64,000 nt of DNA, from assembly GCA_028284675.1 (NCBI GenBank), contig JANQRI010000021.1, positions 62,001 to 126,000 on the forward strand. The letters are read 5' to 3'. The translations under genes and the position numbers were made by a program. The number at the start of each line of letters is the position of its first letter. Position 1 is the first letter of the stretch. The stretch is from Gammaproteobacteria bacterium. GTDB lineage: Bacteria; Pseudomonadota; Gammaproteobacteria; HTCC5015. Positions 36,161 to 45,147 of this stretch are shown piece after piece. The notes beneath the pieces are model-generated. The model was not told where the DNA came from, made no database searches, and saw only the letters and a program-made list of their open reading frames with translations.

Positions 36161-37003
36161 TTACTGAAAATTATATGGGCCTATTTTATACAGGCCTCTT
36201 CCCAAATTTTTCTTTCGCCTCTCTTTTAATGTAATCCAACCACACAACTCCAAAACCTTAATCCCCCAATATCCCGGATCAAATTCAGTTATTTTGGTAC
36301 TAAAATTTGCGCTCATTGGATTAGCGTGATGATTTTCATGCAGGCTTTCTCCAAAGGTGATCAAACCCAACCATGGAATATTTCTTGCAGAATAGTCACC
36401 GGTTTTATTTTTATTTAAATGTGTAATGGACGTCATAATAAACGCAACCGTATGCCAGCAAAAAACCGCACGTACTACTGTAGCCCATAATGCCGTATCC
36501 ATACCCAGAAGCAGCCCTAAAAACAAAATCAACCCTATATTGATTACAATGTGGTACTTTTCGAGAAAAACAAGAAACCTTATTCTTTTTAAGTCAGGCA
36601 CATTATTGTACTTTTTCTCATAACCATTAGGGTTTTTCACCAAATGCCAACCATAATAGCTCCAAAACAAACCTCTACTGGCAGAATGCGGGTCACCGTA
36701 ATTATTTTCATAAGCATGATGAGCCCTGTGATGATCCACCCAGGTCAAAGGCCCACCTTGGAATGCCATCGCCCCTAACAAACTCAAAATATTGCGCAAC
36801 CAAGCCGGCGCGATAATTTGGGAATGAGACAACATTCTATGGTAACCAATTACTATACCAAACCCTGTAACGATGATATGACTAACAATAAGAGCTAATA
36901 CATTCTCCCAGGAAAAAAACATTAACGCATAAATTGCTATTACATACATAACAGCATGTGAAAATATCATCGACCAACTATAATACTCGCCCTTTATTTT
37001 CAT
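36161..37003 (-). CDS. Acyl-CoA / acyl-lipid fatty acid desaturase
   Basis: 280-residue integral membrane di-iron desaturase. The three histidine boxes are HRMLSH, HRAHH and HENHH, arranged as in delta-9 (stearoyl-CoA type) enzymes, and the TM helices lie between. The conserved GGPLTWVDHHRAHHAYENNY block places it in the family. It adds a double bond to membrane acyl chains, usually for cold adaptation. It is preceded by a 600-base gap, so co-transcription with the AfsA locus is unlikely, though the transcription direction is the same. Confidence 0.9.
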   Translation of the reverse strand: MKIKGEYYSWSMIFSHAVMYVIAIYALMFFSWENVLALIVSHIIVTGFGIVIGYHRMLSHSQIIAPAWLRNILSLLGAMAFQGGPLTWVDHHRAHHAYENNYGDPHSASRGLFWSYYGWHLVKNPNGYEKKYNNVPDLKRIRFLVFLEKYHIVINIGLILFLGLLLGMDTALWATVVRAVFCWHTVAFIMTSITHLNKNKTGDYSARNIPWLGLITFGESLHENHHANPMSANFSTKITEFDPGYWGIKVLELCGWITLKERRKKNLGRGLYKIGPYNFQ

Positions 37004-37616
37004 TATTTTAACTCCTTACAAAACTTCATAAATTCGTCATGAAAATAAATTAAGTAGATTAATCGCCACTATTAAAACTCCTTAACTTAAAAGGTTTTTA
37101 TTTTTCACAACTATTTAATAAAGTTAAAAATCTAAAAGATAAATATTTAGTGAGCTTAATAAATTGCACTTAAATATTTATACGATTTAGAAAAAATATT
37201 TTATGGAAAACTCTAGAAAAACTAGAGTAGCTCTTAGAAAACTTCGTGCGAGATGAAAGGAACTGGAAGAAAACAATAGAAACAGCAACGACTCAAAACA
37301 TAATCAGAGAATATTAAAAAAACCAAACTAAAAAGGAGGCATATCCTTATGCCACAAGCTCATCACCCATTAACCTTTATTAACTACGATTTTATAGTTA
37401 GCCTTCACATTTTAATGCCAGCCCGGCACCTTATTGTATTTAACGCATATAAACATATACGATTTTCTGTCATATTTTTTTCAAAAAAATTCAAATTTTC
37501 AGCAAATTATTTTAGCCACAAACAGGAACAACCTGGATATGAGCAATGAAAAACCACTATTTATAGTGTTTTCAACAGATAATCTCATGGAGACAACATC
37601 TTCAACGCCCAATCAA
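37004..37616. other. A+T-rich intergenic region with a hairpin
   Basis: About 610 bases. A perfect ACTCTAG/CTAGAGT stem around AAAAA lies at 37210-37228; read on the minus strand it is followed by a short T run and could terminate transcripts coming from the HAD gene. The desaturase promoter should lie in the left part, which is almost pure A+T. The right part holds the small frame described separately. Confidence 0.4.
37349..37549 (+). CDS. Possible small protein with strong ribosome binding site
   Basis: 66 residues beginning MPQAHHPLTFINYDFIVSL. The start has a perfect AAGGAGG nine bases before the ATG. The same stretch, AAGGA-GGCATA-TCCTT, can fold so that the Shine-Dalgarno is paired, hinting at conditional translation. 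The protein has no recognisable family and its composition could be chance. Confidence 0.3.
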   Translation: MPQAHHPLTFINYDFIVSLHILMPARHLIVFNAYKHIRFSVIFFSKKFKFSANYFSHKQEQPGYEQ

Positions 37617-38276
37617 CTAAAAAGGCTGTAATATTTTCCACCCTACTTTATTTGCATATTCTGTTAAACCACGACCACCGCTAACCACTACTGGAAAACC
37701 AACTGCATTTAACATTTGCAAATCAGATATATCATCTGCATAACCATAGCAAAGCCCAGCTGAAGCATTTTTTTTCTTCAAAAATCCCAAAATCGCTTCA
37801 GCTTTTCCTGAACCTATCGTTTGCGGTGGAAGAATATTTCCTGTATACCGACCACCAATCTTTTCCAGCTTTATTGCCAAAATATGTTTAACACACAAAT
37901 GCTTTGCAATAGGTCTCAACAACTCCGAAAATGAGCCAGATACAAATACAGCCTCCACACCTTGAGATTGATGACGATATAGCTCATTAACAGTATTTTT
38001 ATGGAAGAGATTTTTATTTTTGTTACTGACATATTCAAACCATTGATCAGCATAATGCTCGACCTTATTAACAGATCGACCGGAAAAATATGAATAATAA
38101 CGTTTATTGGCCCATTCCCATGAAGCATTTATTAATTTTAAATAACACATTTCTTTTTCAAAATCAGCATATCTAGAATCATGTGGATTATTTTTGTACC
38201 AGTAATTCTGGAAGCTAAAAACTGTTTTTATAGATACCAATGTGTCATCTACATCAAAGAAAGCATATTTTTTCAT
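37617..38276 (-). CDS. HAD-IB family hydrolase (phosphatase)
   Basis: 219 residues from the ATG at 38276. HAD motifs are complete: FFDVDDTLVS (motif I, nucleophile Asp), FVSGSFSE (motif II), GSGKAEAI (motif III Lys) and GYADDISDLQML (motif IV). The cap type fits subfamily IB, the phosphoserine phosphatase-like group. The frame is open to a TTG at 38327 that overlaps the AfsA-like stop, so coupling is possible and the exact start is uncertain. Next to an AfsA-type enzyme, the obvious inferred job is removing the phosphate from the butenolide or butyrolactone phosphate intermediate. Confidence 0.85.
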   Translation of the reverse strand: MKKYAFFDVDDTLVSIKTVFSFQNYWYKNNPHDSRYADFEKEMCYLKLINASWEWANKRYYSYFSGRSVNKVEHYADQWFEYVSNKNKNLFHKNTVNELYRHQSQGVEAVFVSGSFSELLRPIAKHLCVKHILAIKLEKIGGRYTGNILPPQTIGSGKAEAILGFLKKKNASAGLCYGYADDISDLQMLNAVGFPVVVSGGRGLTEYANKVGWKILQPF

Positions 38277-38323
38277 ACTCTTTATCATTTTAAATAAATT
38301 ATTATTTGATTTAATATTTAAAC

Positions 38324-39127
38324 TCAATCATTAATATTTTCATCATTGGCAGCTTTACTAAAATCAGAAAACTGATCAGAAAGCTCCATAATGCATTTAT
38401 GTACTATTTTGTCAGCCAACATAGCTTCTTTTTTAGTTATCACTTTATCTTTAAATGATGTGATATCTAATTTAAACTCTGCAGCATTAACCCCATACTG
38501 ATTTATTGAAATATCAACTACAAAACGTGGCCGCTCTGATTTTATTAGATCATTTTCACGAACAACATAATTAATATTTGCTGCAAGTGGAAACGCAAAA
38601 CTATTATAACGAGCTTCTATGTCATTAAAGATAAAATAACGTTTTGTTCCATCATTAGATGCAAAATATGTTTCAGTTACAGCAATAAAAGACTGCCTGG
38701 CAGCCTCTAACAGCAACATAGCCTGCAAATGCTGACCCGTTTGATGATCGCCAAGAAGCTCACAGTTTTCATCAACAAGCAGCTCAAGTTTAAATTCATT
38801 TTCGGACAACCTTTCTGGTTGAGAAATCAATGTATTTTCAGGATAAACTTTATGTGATTTTGCACGATCAGCTCGCTTGGGCCGACTCAGCCACAGGCTT
38901 AAATCAATTTTTTTTGAATATATTGATTCAGTTACTATTTGAATAATTTTCTCAATATCGGCATCACTGATACCTTGACCAGGAAATAATACATAGCTCT
39001 CTCCTGAAAAAAGCTCACTACTCTCTTTTCTTATTTCTTCCAGCAACTCAGAAAAAGTAACGACATCTTCAATATTCGCAAACTGAGAAAACTTGTCACT
39101 TACGACAAGAAGGATCTTTTGATTCAT
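38324..39127 (-). CDS. AfsA-like hotdog-fold protein (A-factor biosynthesis family)
   Basis: 267 residues. The start at 39127 is fixed by GAAGAG just upstream. One AfsA hotdog domain occupies ~93-190, with GDHQTGQHLQAMLLLEAARQ near residue 126, the family hallmark. Streptomyces AfsA has two such domains and joins a beta-ketoacyl chain to dihydroxyacetone phosphate, the first step to gamma-butyrolactone signals. Here the first ~90 residues are a different domain (LLVVSDKFSQFANIEDVVTF...), unlike AfsA and not recognised. Neighbours are a HAD phosphatase (downstream, overlapping) and a sensor kinase/regulator pair (upstream). I infer a small-molecule signal synthase; activity is unproven. Confidence 0.75.
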   Translation of the reverse strand: MNQKILLVVSDKFSQFANIEDVVTFSELLEEIRKESSELFSGESYVLFPGQGISDADIEKIIQIVTESIYSKKIDLSLWLSRPKRADRAKSHKVYPENTLISQPERLSENEFKLELLVDENCELLGDHQTGQHLQAMLLLEAARQSFIAVTETYFASNDGTKRYFIFNDIEARYNSFAFPLAANINYVVRENDLIKSERPRFVVDISINQYGVNAAEFKLDITSFKDKVITKKEAMLADKIVHKCIMELSDQFSDFSKAANDENIND

Positions 39128-39225
39128 AGACTCTTCACCAACCAAATATAATTTTGTCTCGATGTTTATACGAAACAAAAAATCTAATTTTTAGTTTTTA
39201 TGAAGAATGAGAAAATTATGCGCGA

Positions 39226-39259
39226 TTTCGTTTAAGCTTAATAAGCCATATAAACGAAA
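39226..39259. promoter_or_regulatory. Inverted repeat upstream of the AfsA-like gene
   Basis: Perfect 9-base arms TTTCGTTTA (39226-39234) and TAAACGAAA (39251-39259), separated by 16 bases, about 100-130 bases upstream of the AfsA-like start. A related half-site, TATACGAAAC, recurs at 39166-39175 nearer the gene. This could be the binding site of the adjacent LuxR-type regulator, or a hairpin ending the regulator's transcript. Confidence 0.4.
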
Positions 39260-39385
39260 CTATTAAAATTTTAAAATGCCTGGGAATACCAGGGCTGGAG
39301 AGAAAAATTTTTCCAGATAATTATACAAAACCTTCCATTTACCATCGATATACCTGCCAAAACGGCTTAATTCGTGACAGGGCTT

Positions 39386-39991
39386 TTAAATGATACGCAG
39401 CTTTCGGGCAATAAAACACGCCTCATTGCGGTTATCAGCACTCAAAATCTTCAATATCGTAGCCACATGATTTTTTACGGTATTTTCAGCGATACCCAAA
39501 TGAATCGAAATTTTTTGATTTGAAAATCCACGGCATACCAAACTCAGTATTTGCAGCTGTTTACCTGTTAAATCAAGAGCTCTGTCTGAAGGATTCGAAG
39601 AACAAGAGTAAAAATATTTATCGCTCTCCATAATCTGTTTTAAAGCGATTTCTATTTCCGAATTGCTTGTAGTTTTCTTTATAAATCCTCGTACCGATGG
39701 CAAACCAGGCAATGGGTCAGTTAATTCATACTGATCATAACCTGAAACAATAACAATTAAAGCATCTGGCGCAGCATTTTGAATTTCAATCACTCCACTA
39801 TAACCCTCAGTATCAGGAAGCCCCATATCGAGAAATATATAATCAAATTCGATGCCTTTCCTATTTAAAATATTTACCGCCACCTGACAACTGTCAGCAT
39901 GATAAACAAATACACCCTTAATTTGTTTTTCCAATAACAAACATAACCCATTTCGAAATAGCTCATGATCGTCAACTATTAAAATATTCAT
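39386..39991 (-). CDS. LuxR/NarL-type response regulator
   Basis: 201 residues. The receiver domain (residues 1-~120) has the acidic pair in LIVDDHELF, the phosphoacceptor Asp55 in YIFLDMGLPD and the Lys of GFIKKTTS. The LuxR-type helix-turn-helix follows: LTGKQLQILSLVCRGFSNQ, then IAENTVKNHVATILKIL. It should activate or repress transcription when phosphorylated by the kinase encoded 41 bases upstream. The 258-base gap before the AfsA-like gene holds an inverted repeat that may be its target. Confidence 0.92.
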   Translation of the reverse strand: MNILIVDDHELFRNGLCLLLEKQIKGVFVYHADSCQVAVNILNRKGIEFDYIFLDMGLPDTEGYSGVIEIQNAAPDALIVIVSGYDQYELTDPLPGLPSVRGFIKKTTSNSEIEIALKQIMESDKYFYSCSSNPSDRALDLTGKQLQILSLVCRGFSNQKISIHLGIAENTVKNHVATILKILSADNRNEACFIARKLRII

Positions 39992-40032
39992 TTCAACATC
40001 TCAAATACTTTTCAAAAATTTGATTTTTTAAA

Positions 40033-41505
40033 CTAAAGCCTATTCTCACTATTAATACCCGACTGAGAAAATGTGAAATATATTGTTGCTCCCTGGTCAA
40101 CTTGTGCTTCAGCCCAAACTTTTCCACCATGCCGCGCAACAATGCGTTTAACGGAAGCAAGCCCAATGCCAATTCCCTCAAACTCTTCTTTTGTATGAAA
40201 TCTTTTAAAAGGGGTAAACAAATGCCTGGCATCTTTACTATTAAACCCAACACCATTATCGCTTATAAAGAAAACCGTCTTTTTTGACAGTGCTTTAGAC
40301 CCAAATTTTATTTTGGGTTCTTTTTCGTATTTTGTATATTTCCAGGCATTATGTATCAAGTTAAACAACAAAATCTCTATTAACCTGTAATCCCCTTCCA
40401 CATGAAGATCAGATTGCACTTCAACAGTTAATTGACGCTTTATATCATCCTCCTTAATACGTGAAATAACCTGATCAGCCAGGGCCGAGATATTTATTTC
40501 CTCTATTATCAGTTCAGCAGCAGTAATTCTGGACAAACGCAGGTAATTTTCGATAAGCTCATTCAATTCATCCAGCCCGGATATCGCCTGATTTACCAGG
40601 CGTATTCCCCGTTCCTGCAGGACAGCTTTATACTCTTCGACTAACACATTACAAGGAACTTTCGTCCACTGCAAAGGCACCCGCAAATGGTGAGAGACAG
40701 AATAGCAAAACGCATCAAGCTCTTTATTCGCAGCCTCCAGTTGCGCGGTTCGTTCAAGCACTCGCTTTTCAAGTTTTAAATTCACATTTTCCAGTTCCTG
40801 GTAAGCTTTCTTGAGCCTTATATTCAGATCATTAATCGCTTGCACGGCTTCATCGAGTTCATCTTCTTCCGTGTTTTTACGCTGAAGTTTTAAGTTAGGC
40901 AACACACCATACACATCAAATTTTTTTACATGATTTGAAATTGATATCAGGTGTCGCGTTACAACCCAGTGAAACACATAGAGTATGAAGATAGATACAA
41001 GAAATGTCTTTATCCCCTGACTAATAAGAATAATCACACTTTTTTCCAGAAGACGCTTATAAATGTTATCAGCTGTTGCTTCCACATAAAGCGTTCCTAT
41101 AGCAAAAGAATTTTGATTATCATAGTGAATAATATTTAATTCACGAGACATCTTCGGATTTTCTTTCTTTTCACCACTTGAAAGCACAAGCAAATCAGAA
41201 ACCCCAGAGTCAGTTTCACGAATTTCAACCGCCTGCATATCAGGCAAATGCATAATGCCCTCAATTTGCAATTTAAGTTGAGTTATATCCATATTCCATA
41301 GACTTGCACTTATAGTTTCTAAATAACTTTTTTCTATCTCCTGCATTTGTTTTTCAATCGAGCCAATATCCCGATCATATTCCAGGTAGAGTTGCACCAC
41401 AGTAGCAATTAAAGTTATCAATGAACTAAACAATATAACCAAATACAGTAATCTGCGGCCAACTCCTTTACGTGAAATAGTATTAAATATATCAAATCGA
41501 TTCAT
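40033..41505 (-). CDS. Sensor histidine kinase
   Basis: 490 residues: TM1 at ~20-42, a periplasmic sensor of about 120 residues, TM2 at ~160-182, a HAMP-like and coiled-coil linker to ~265, a dimerisation domain with the H-box SVSHHLRVPLQ, and an ATPase domain with NLIHNAWKYT, DNGVGFN and EGIGIGLASVKRIV. The H-box is the phytochrome-like variant (usual SHDLRxPL) with His for Asp. It is encoded between the periplasmic binding protein and the response regulator with 40-base gaps, so the three form one signalling operon in which the binding protein may present a ligand to the sensor domain. Confidence 0.92.
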   Translation of the reverse strand: MNRFDIFNTISRKGVGRRLLYLVILFSSLITLIATVVQLYLEYDRDIGSIEKQMQEIEKSYLETISASLWNMDITQLKLQIEGIMHLPDMQAVEIRETDSGVSDLLVLSSGEKKENPKMSRELNIIHYDNQNSFAIGTLYVEATADNIYKRLLEKSVIILISQGIKTFLVSIFILYVFHWVVTRHLISISNHVKKFDVYGVLPNLKLQRKNTEEDELDEAVQAINDLNIRLKKAYQELENVNLKLEKRVLERTAQLEAANKELDAFCYSVSHHLRVPLQWTKVPCNVLVEEYKAVLQERGIRLVNQAISGLDELNELIENYLRLSRITAAELIIEEINISALADQVISRIKEDDIKRQLTVEVQSDLHVEGDYRLIEILLFNLIHNAWKYTKYEKEPKIKFGSKALSKKTVFFISDNGVGFNSKDARHLFTPFKRFHTKEEFEGIGIGLASVKRIVARHGGKVWAEAQVDQGATIYFTFSQSGINSENRL

Positions 41506-41545
41506 ATCAATTAAAAATAATTAACAATTTATTTTTTATATACAT

Positions 41546-42286
41546 TTAATAATAGTATTTTTTCTGAATACTACCTAGCGTACCGTCTTTATGCATTTCT
41601 TCTATAGCTTTTGATAAACCCCGCATTAGATGAATATTTTTTGATTGCTTGGAACACTGCAGTGCTACAGGAATGGAAAGCAGTGGCAATCGATCACCGA
41701 GGTAATCAGTTAAGCCGTTTTCTCTGGCCAAATACATTATAGTTTCTATTGCTCCGGCAATTCCGTCGATTCTGCCACGGGATAGTTTCCGAAGCCCCAT
41801 TACATAGTCTGTATCATATTCTTTCTTTATATTTTCATCGTCATCAAAATCCGGATGGAAATTTACAAGACCTCTAACAACCGATATTCTTAAAGAATGT
41901 AAATCCTCATAAACATTCAAAGAAATACCTTTTTTAGCAATCACACCTATTTTATGATAAAAAACCGTAGCTCCCTGATCCACTAAAAGTGACCGTTTAT
42001 CGCTAGTCACCAAAATAGTGCAATCCTGGCGCCCGGATTCAAACTCACGGTCAATACGTGCAAATGGTGCCAAAGTAATTTCAATATTATGCTTTGTACG
42101 TTGCTCTAATTCTTTAATTACATCTGCAAAAAAACCTATGACTTTTTCCTGCTCAGAATCATATGAAGCCCAGGGAGCAACATCAACTGTAACGAATTTT
42201 AACTCTTTGGAGAGTACTGCATTTGACAGACAAAGCATTGAGCTGATAACAAGAATACGCGAGGCTTTTCCAATTATTTTTTTCAT
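41546..42286 (-). CDS. Periplasmic substrate-binding protein, family 3
   Basis: 246 residues from ATG at 42286, which has AGGAAG nine bases upstream. A signal peptide (ILVISSMLCLSNAVLSKE) precedes the SBP_bac_3 fold: LKFVTVDVAPWASYD, VIGFFADVIKELEQRTKHNI and RIDGIAGAIETIMYLARENG. Relatives bind amino acids or similar small polar ligands. There is no ABC permease or ATPase nearby, so it probably serves the adjacent histidine kinase rather than transport. It heads the operon binding protein-kinase-regulator. Confidence 0.85.
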   Translation of the reverse strand: MKKIIGKASRILVISSMLCLSNAVLSKELKFVTVDVAPWASYDSEQEKVIGFFADVIKELEQRTKHNIEITLAPFARIDREFESGRQDCTILVTSDKRSLLVDQGATVFYHKIGVIAKKGISLNVYEDLHSLRISVVRGLVNFHPDFDDDENIKKEYDTDYVMGLRKLSRGRIDGIAGAIETIMYLARENGLTDYLGDRLPLLSIPVALQCSKQSKNIHLMRGLSKAIEEMHKDGTLGSIQKKYYY

Positions 42287-42295
42287 TATATACAC

Positions 42296-43405
42296 TTCCT
42301 GATATTAGTTCTTTTTTATTAAGTAATATTACTAGATGGCATCTTAAATCAATGGGCTTGATGATAAAACCTTAAAAAAATAAGTAATTATAAAAAAGCA
42401 GCCATTTATTTTTTGACTCCTTATACTTTATTTAGCAAGCAAAATGATGAGTAACCATAGCGAACTCTTCAAAATAGCTCATGATGCATAACCTTTATGA
42501 GCAGGCAAAAATCACATAAGAGAGACAATATTATATTTGCTGTCATTCCGGAAAAACTTTACAAAATTAGTCATTTATAACTAGCCAAATAAGGCTATAG
42601 AAAAATAACAACATAGTAGATAACATCTCCTCACCTGAATTTTTCACTAAAAATTTTGGTTATAGGTGCTGGGCTAATGGAGTTCGATTTGGAGCGTGTT
42701 ATCTAACATGGATGAGTTGTCATAGGTGTGAATGTAATTAACGAGTATGTGTTCCAGTATTATTTGCATAATCGGTATAATTAAATAACACGCTCTTCTT
42801 TTAGAAAATCTCACATAAAATATTTCGCTCTACTCTCTGCTTTTCTAATATCACTACACCTATAAACTAAAATTCTTTTGGCACTAAATCGCCGAATTCA
42901 GTATCCCTTAACACCTACGATAAATCAGTTGACCCAATATAAAATTAATCAGGTCACAATGGTCAAAGCAACAAAACGCTATCAGCTAAATATATAGGTA
43001 CTGCAACCCATTACATCGTTTGGTAAATATTTCAAAACTATTTCGACATAACATTTTGGCAACTAAAACTTTTTAACTCAATATGCCTGGCTGCAACAAA
43101 GCCAGAAAACCAAAATAAATCTTTTTTTTCAATGACTTACGGATATTTTCTAAAGCCGGGCATGCAGTTTGCCAAGCAATACTCAAAATGGTGATCACTT
43201 GCCCTAAACAGAATATCGTAGCATACTTTACATATAACACTTTCAGTTTGCAGCTCAGGGCGGCAAAACCGTGGAAAGCATCCATAAGGTTCGAAAGTGT
43301 GGGCTATTTACAGGTAATGACGATTAATAGCATCGTTTTGCCTGAACCGACAATCTGAATATACAGATTGCGTTGATTTAACATTACTAATATTAAAAAA
43401 ATCAG
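42296..43405. other. 1.1-kb gene-poor A+T-rich region
   Basis: No supported gene. It contains a MITE-like inverted repeat pair (described separately) and a perfect CAATCTG/CAGATTG hairpin around AATATA at 43351-43370, just before the haemagglutinin fragment. A 70-codon frame near 43.1-43.3 kb on the minus strand has no family resemblance and no ribosome binding site. The region may contain decayed sequence flanking the truncated exoprotein gene. Confidence 0.5.
42692..42795. mobile_element. MITE-like element with terminal inverted repeats
   Basis: Terminal repeats GAGCGTGTTATCTAA at the left and its inverse at the right (TTAAATAACACGCTC, 42781-42795) match at 14 of 15 positions, of which 11 terminal bases are perfect. 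The enclosed element is about 104 bases and encodes nothing. No clear target-site duplication is seen. This is the form of a miniature transposable element or a transposon remnant. Confidence 0.45.
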
Positions 43406-43837
43406 ATGGATACTTGCCTGTCACGGTGGCGTTGGGCGTGCCTCAGTATGGCATTGGCCTCGAAATTCGCTGTCTCAGAAATTTTGACGGATGGCAGTCT
43501 GGGCCCTGTCCTAAATTTGACCGGACCTGACTATCAAATTACAGCGGACCTCGGTCAACAAGCCGGTGCAAACCTTTTTCACAGCTTCAGCCAGTTCAAT
43601 ATTGATGCTGGAGAAAGTGCGCATTTTGCTGCCGATGCCTCCATAAACAATATATTCAGCCGTGTAACCGGCGGAGACCCTTCCAACATTAATGGCGCAC
43701 TCAGTGCAGACACCAACCTGTATTTGATGAACCCGGCCGGAATTTTATTTGGTGGTAATGCGAGTGTAAATATCGATGGTTCATTGCACCTCACTGGGAA
43801 CCCCCGCTTTCTGGGCCTCCTTTTTACTGATTGGTAA
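43406..43837 (+). pseudogene. Truncated filamentous haemagglutinin (TPS domain) fragment
   Basis: 143 residues: a short signal-like start, then the N-terminal two-partner-secretion domain with LFHSFSQFNIDAGESAHF, NIFSRVTGGDPSNINGAL and NLYLMNPAGILFGGNASVNI. Complete exoproteins of this family run from several hundred to thousands of residues. The frame ends abruptly after DGSLHLT followed by an unrelated tail. No partner TpsB transporter gene is present. It is most likely the remnant of a large adhesin or CHAT-type exoprotein gene lost by deletion, 49 bases before the sigma-like gene. Confidence 0.8.
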
Positions 43838-43886
43838 CTGGTTGTAAGTAAGACTGATTTAACAAACTGGATTAATACAAAACCTG

Positions 43887-45095
43887 ATGACAGCCACAAA
43901 ATTAGAAACTATATTTAAACGGCTAACACATATACTGGAAAGTGTTTATAAAGGTGACGACCAACAGTCCATCCGCGAACATATTGCTGCAGATTGCATA
44001 CGTCACCAGATGAATGCTTTTTGTGACCACTACGACATTCCTTCCGGGCCGAAACGCTTTGAGCAATGTTTCAATAAAATGACGCATACAGATTTTCAGT
44101 CATTGGAAACCCATTGCTCTTATTTTGCGACAATGATGCTTGCCCCGATAATCGTTGCAAAAAAAATAACTCAGAACACCCTCTTACAGGAAAAGGCACT
44201 GGCCTATATTGATAAAAAACTACAGGCTGATAATTTTAAATGGATAAAGCGCTATGATAGCACCCGAGGAGCATCATTTAAGACATACATTAACCACTAT
44301 ATTAATTGCCGCATTATCGATTTCCTACGAGCCAAGACTGAATTCGAAGATATTTCTGAGCAAGATTACCCTTCGTTGTATGATCAAAACAATACTGATG
44401 ATGCTGACATCAGCTTGCCCCAGACTGACCCTGCAAAACTATTGGATCAGGAAAAACTTACAATAATAGTCAATGGAATTCTTCAAACCAAAACCGAGTC
44501 ATCTGAAGGCAATGCAACCGGTAATATGCGCTACAGGCTCAGTAATGCATTACAGCTAACTCAACGTGAAATTGCATTTTTAAGAGCGCTATATCATGAT
44601 GATCTCAATATCAACCAGGTCAGACAACTACCAGGTATTAATCTCAGTGTTACTCAAGCCTATCAACTTCATAATGAACTTATTGAACGAATAACGACCG
44701 CCATGCGAAAGAGCGGCATATTGGATGAGCTACGTGATATTCTTTCGCAAAAGCCGGAAATCTTGGAGATATTTTTTGGAATCACACCTGTAAAAATCGG
44801 TGTCGACCAGATTCTTTATCTAAAAAAAACCGACCAGCCCTTTACCTCCTGCCACGCCAAACGATCAAACGGCACAGTTGCAGAAGGTATTATTAAAGAG
44901 TCTTATACAAAACTAACAAAACGTTTTCAAAGCTATTTCGTACCTGTCAATTCCCTGGTGTCAATAGCCTATAACCATATTGATGAGATATCCAAATGCA
45001 TACTAAGCCCCAAAAAATACTGTGCAAAATTGATGAACTTCGACGGCGACTTTGTAATTGCCGACCGGTATTTCAAAAAATATTTTAAAAAATAA
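43887..45095 (+). CDS. Divergent sigma-70 family factor (copy 1)
   Basis: 402 residues, twice the size of usual ECF sigma factors. Region 2 lies at ~100-150: EKALAYIDKKLQADNF followed by RYDSTRGASFKTYINHYI and IIDFLRAK. A region-4-like helix-turn-helix follows at ~222-275: LTQREIAFLRALYHDDLNIN. About 100 N-terminal and 125 C-terminal residues are extra; the C-terminal part is not recognised. It is clearly paralogous to the gene at 48.9-49.7 kb. The next gene encodes a membrane anti-sigma-like protein, which strengthens the assignment. I infer a specialised sigma factor controlling envelope or exoprotein genes. Confidence 0.7.
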   Translation: MTATKLETIFKRLTHILESVYKGDDQQSIREHIAADCIRHQMNAFCDHYDIPSGPKRFEQCFNKMTHTDFQSLETHCSYFATMMLAPIIVAKKITQNTLLQEKALAYIDKKLQADNFKWIKRYDSTRGASFKTYINHYINCRIIDFLRAKTEFEDISEQDYPSLYDQNNTDDADISLPQTDPAKLLDQEKLTIIVNGILQTKTESSEGNATGNMRYRLSNALQLTQREIAFLRALYHDDLNINQVRQLPGINLSVTQAYQLHNELIERITTAMRKSGILDELRDILSQKPEILEIFFGITPVKIGVDQILYLKKTDQPFTSCHAKRSNGTVAEGIIKESYTKLTKRFQSYFVPVNSLVSIAYNHIDEISKCILSPKKYCAKLMNFDGDFVIADRYFKKYFKK

Positions 45096-45147
45096 CAAAT
45101 TTTTAAATCGTATAAGCCATAGAGCACCCTTGCCATCTCAAAAGACC

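Noticed and set aside
43073..43285. 70-codon minus-strand frame that looked like a transposase remnant
   Set aside because: No transposase motif could be identified and no ribosome binding site is present; treated as chance in a gene-poor region.
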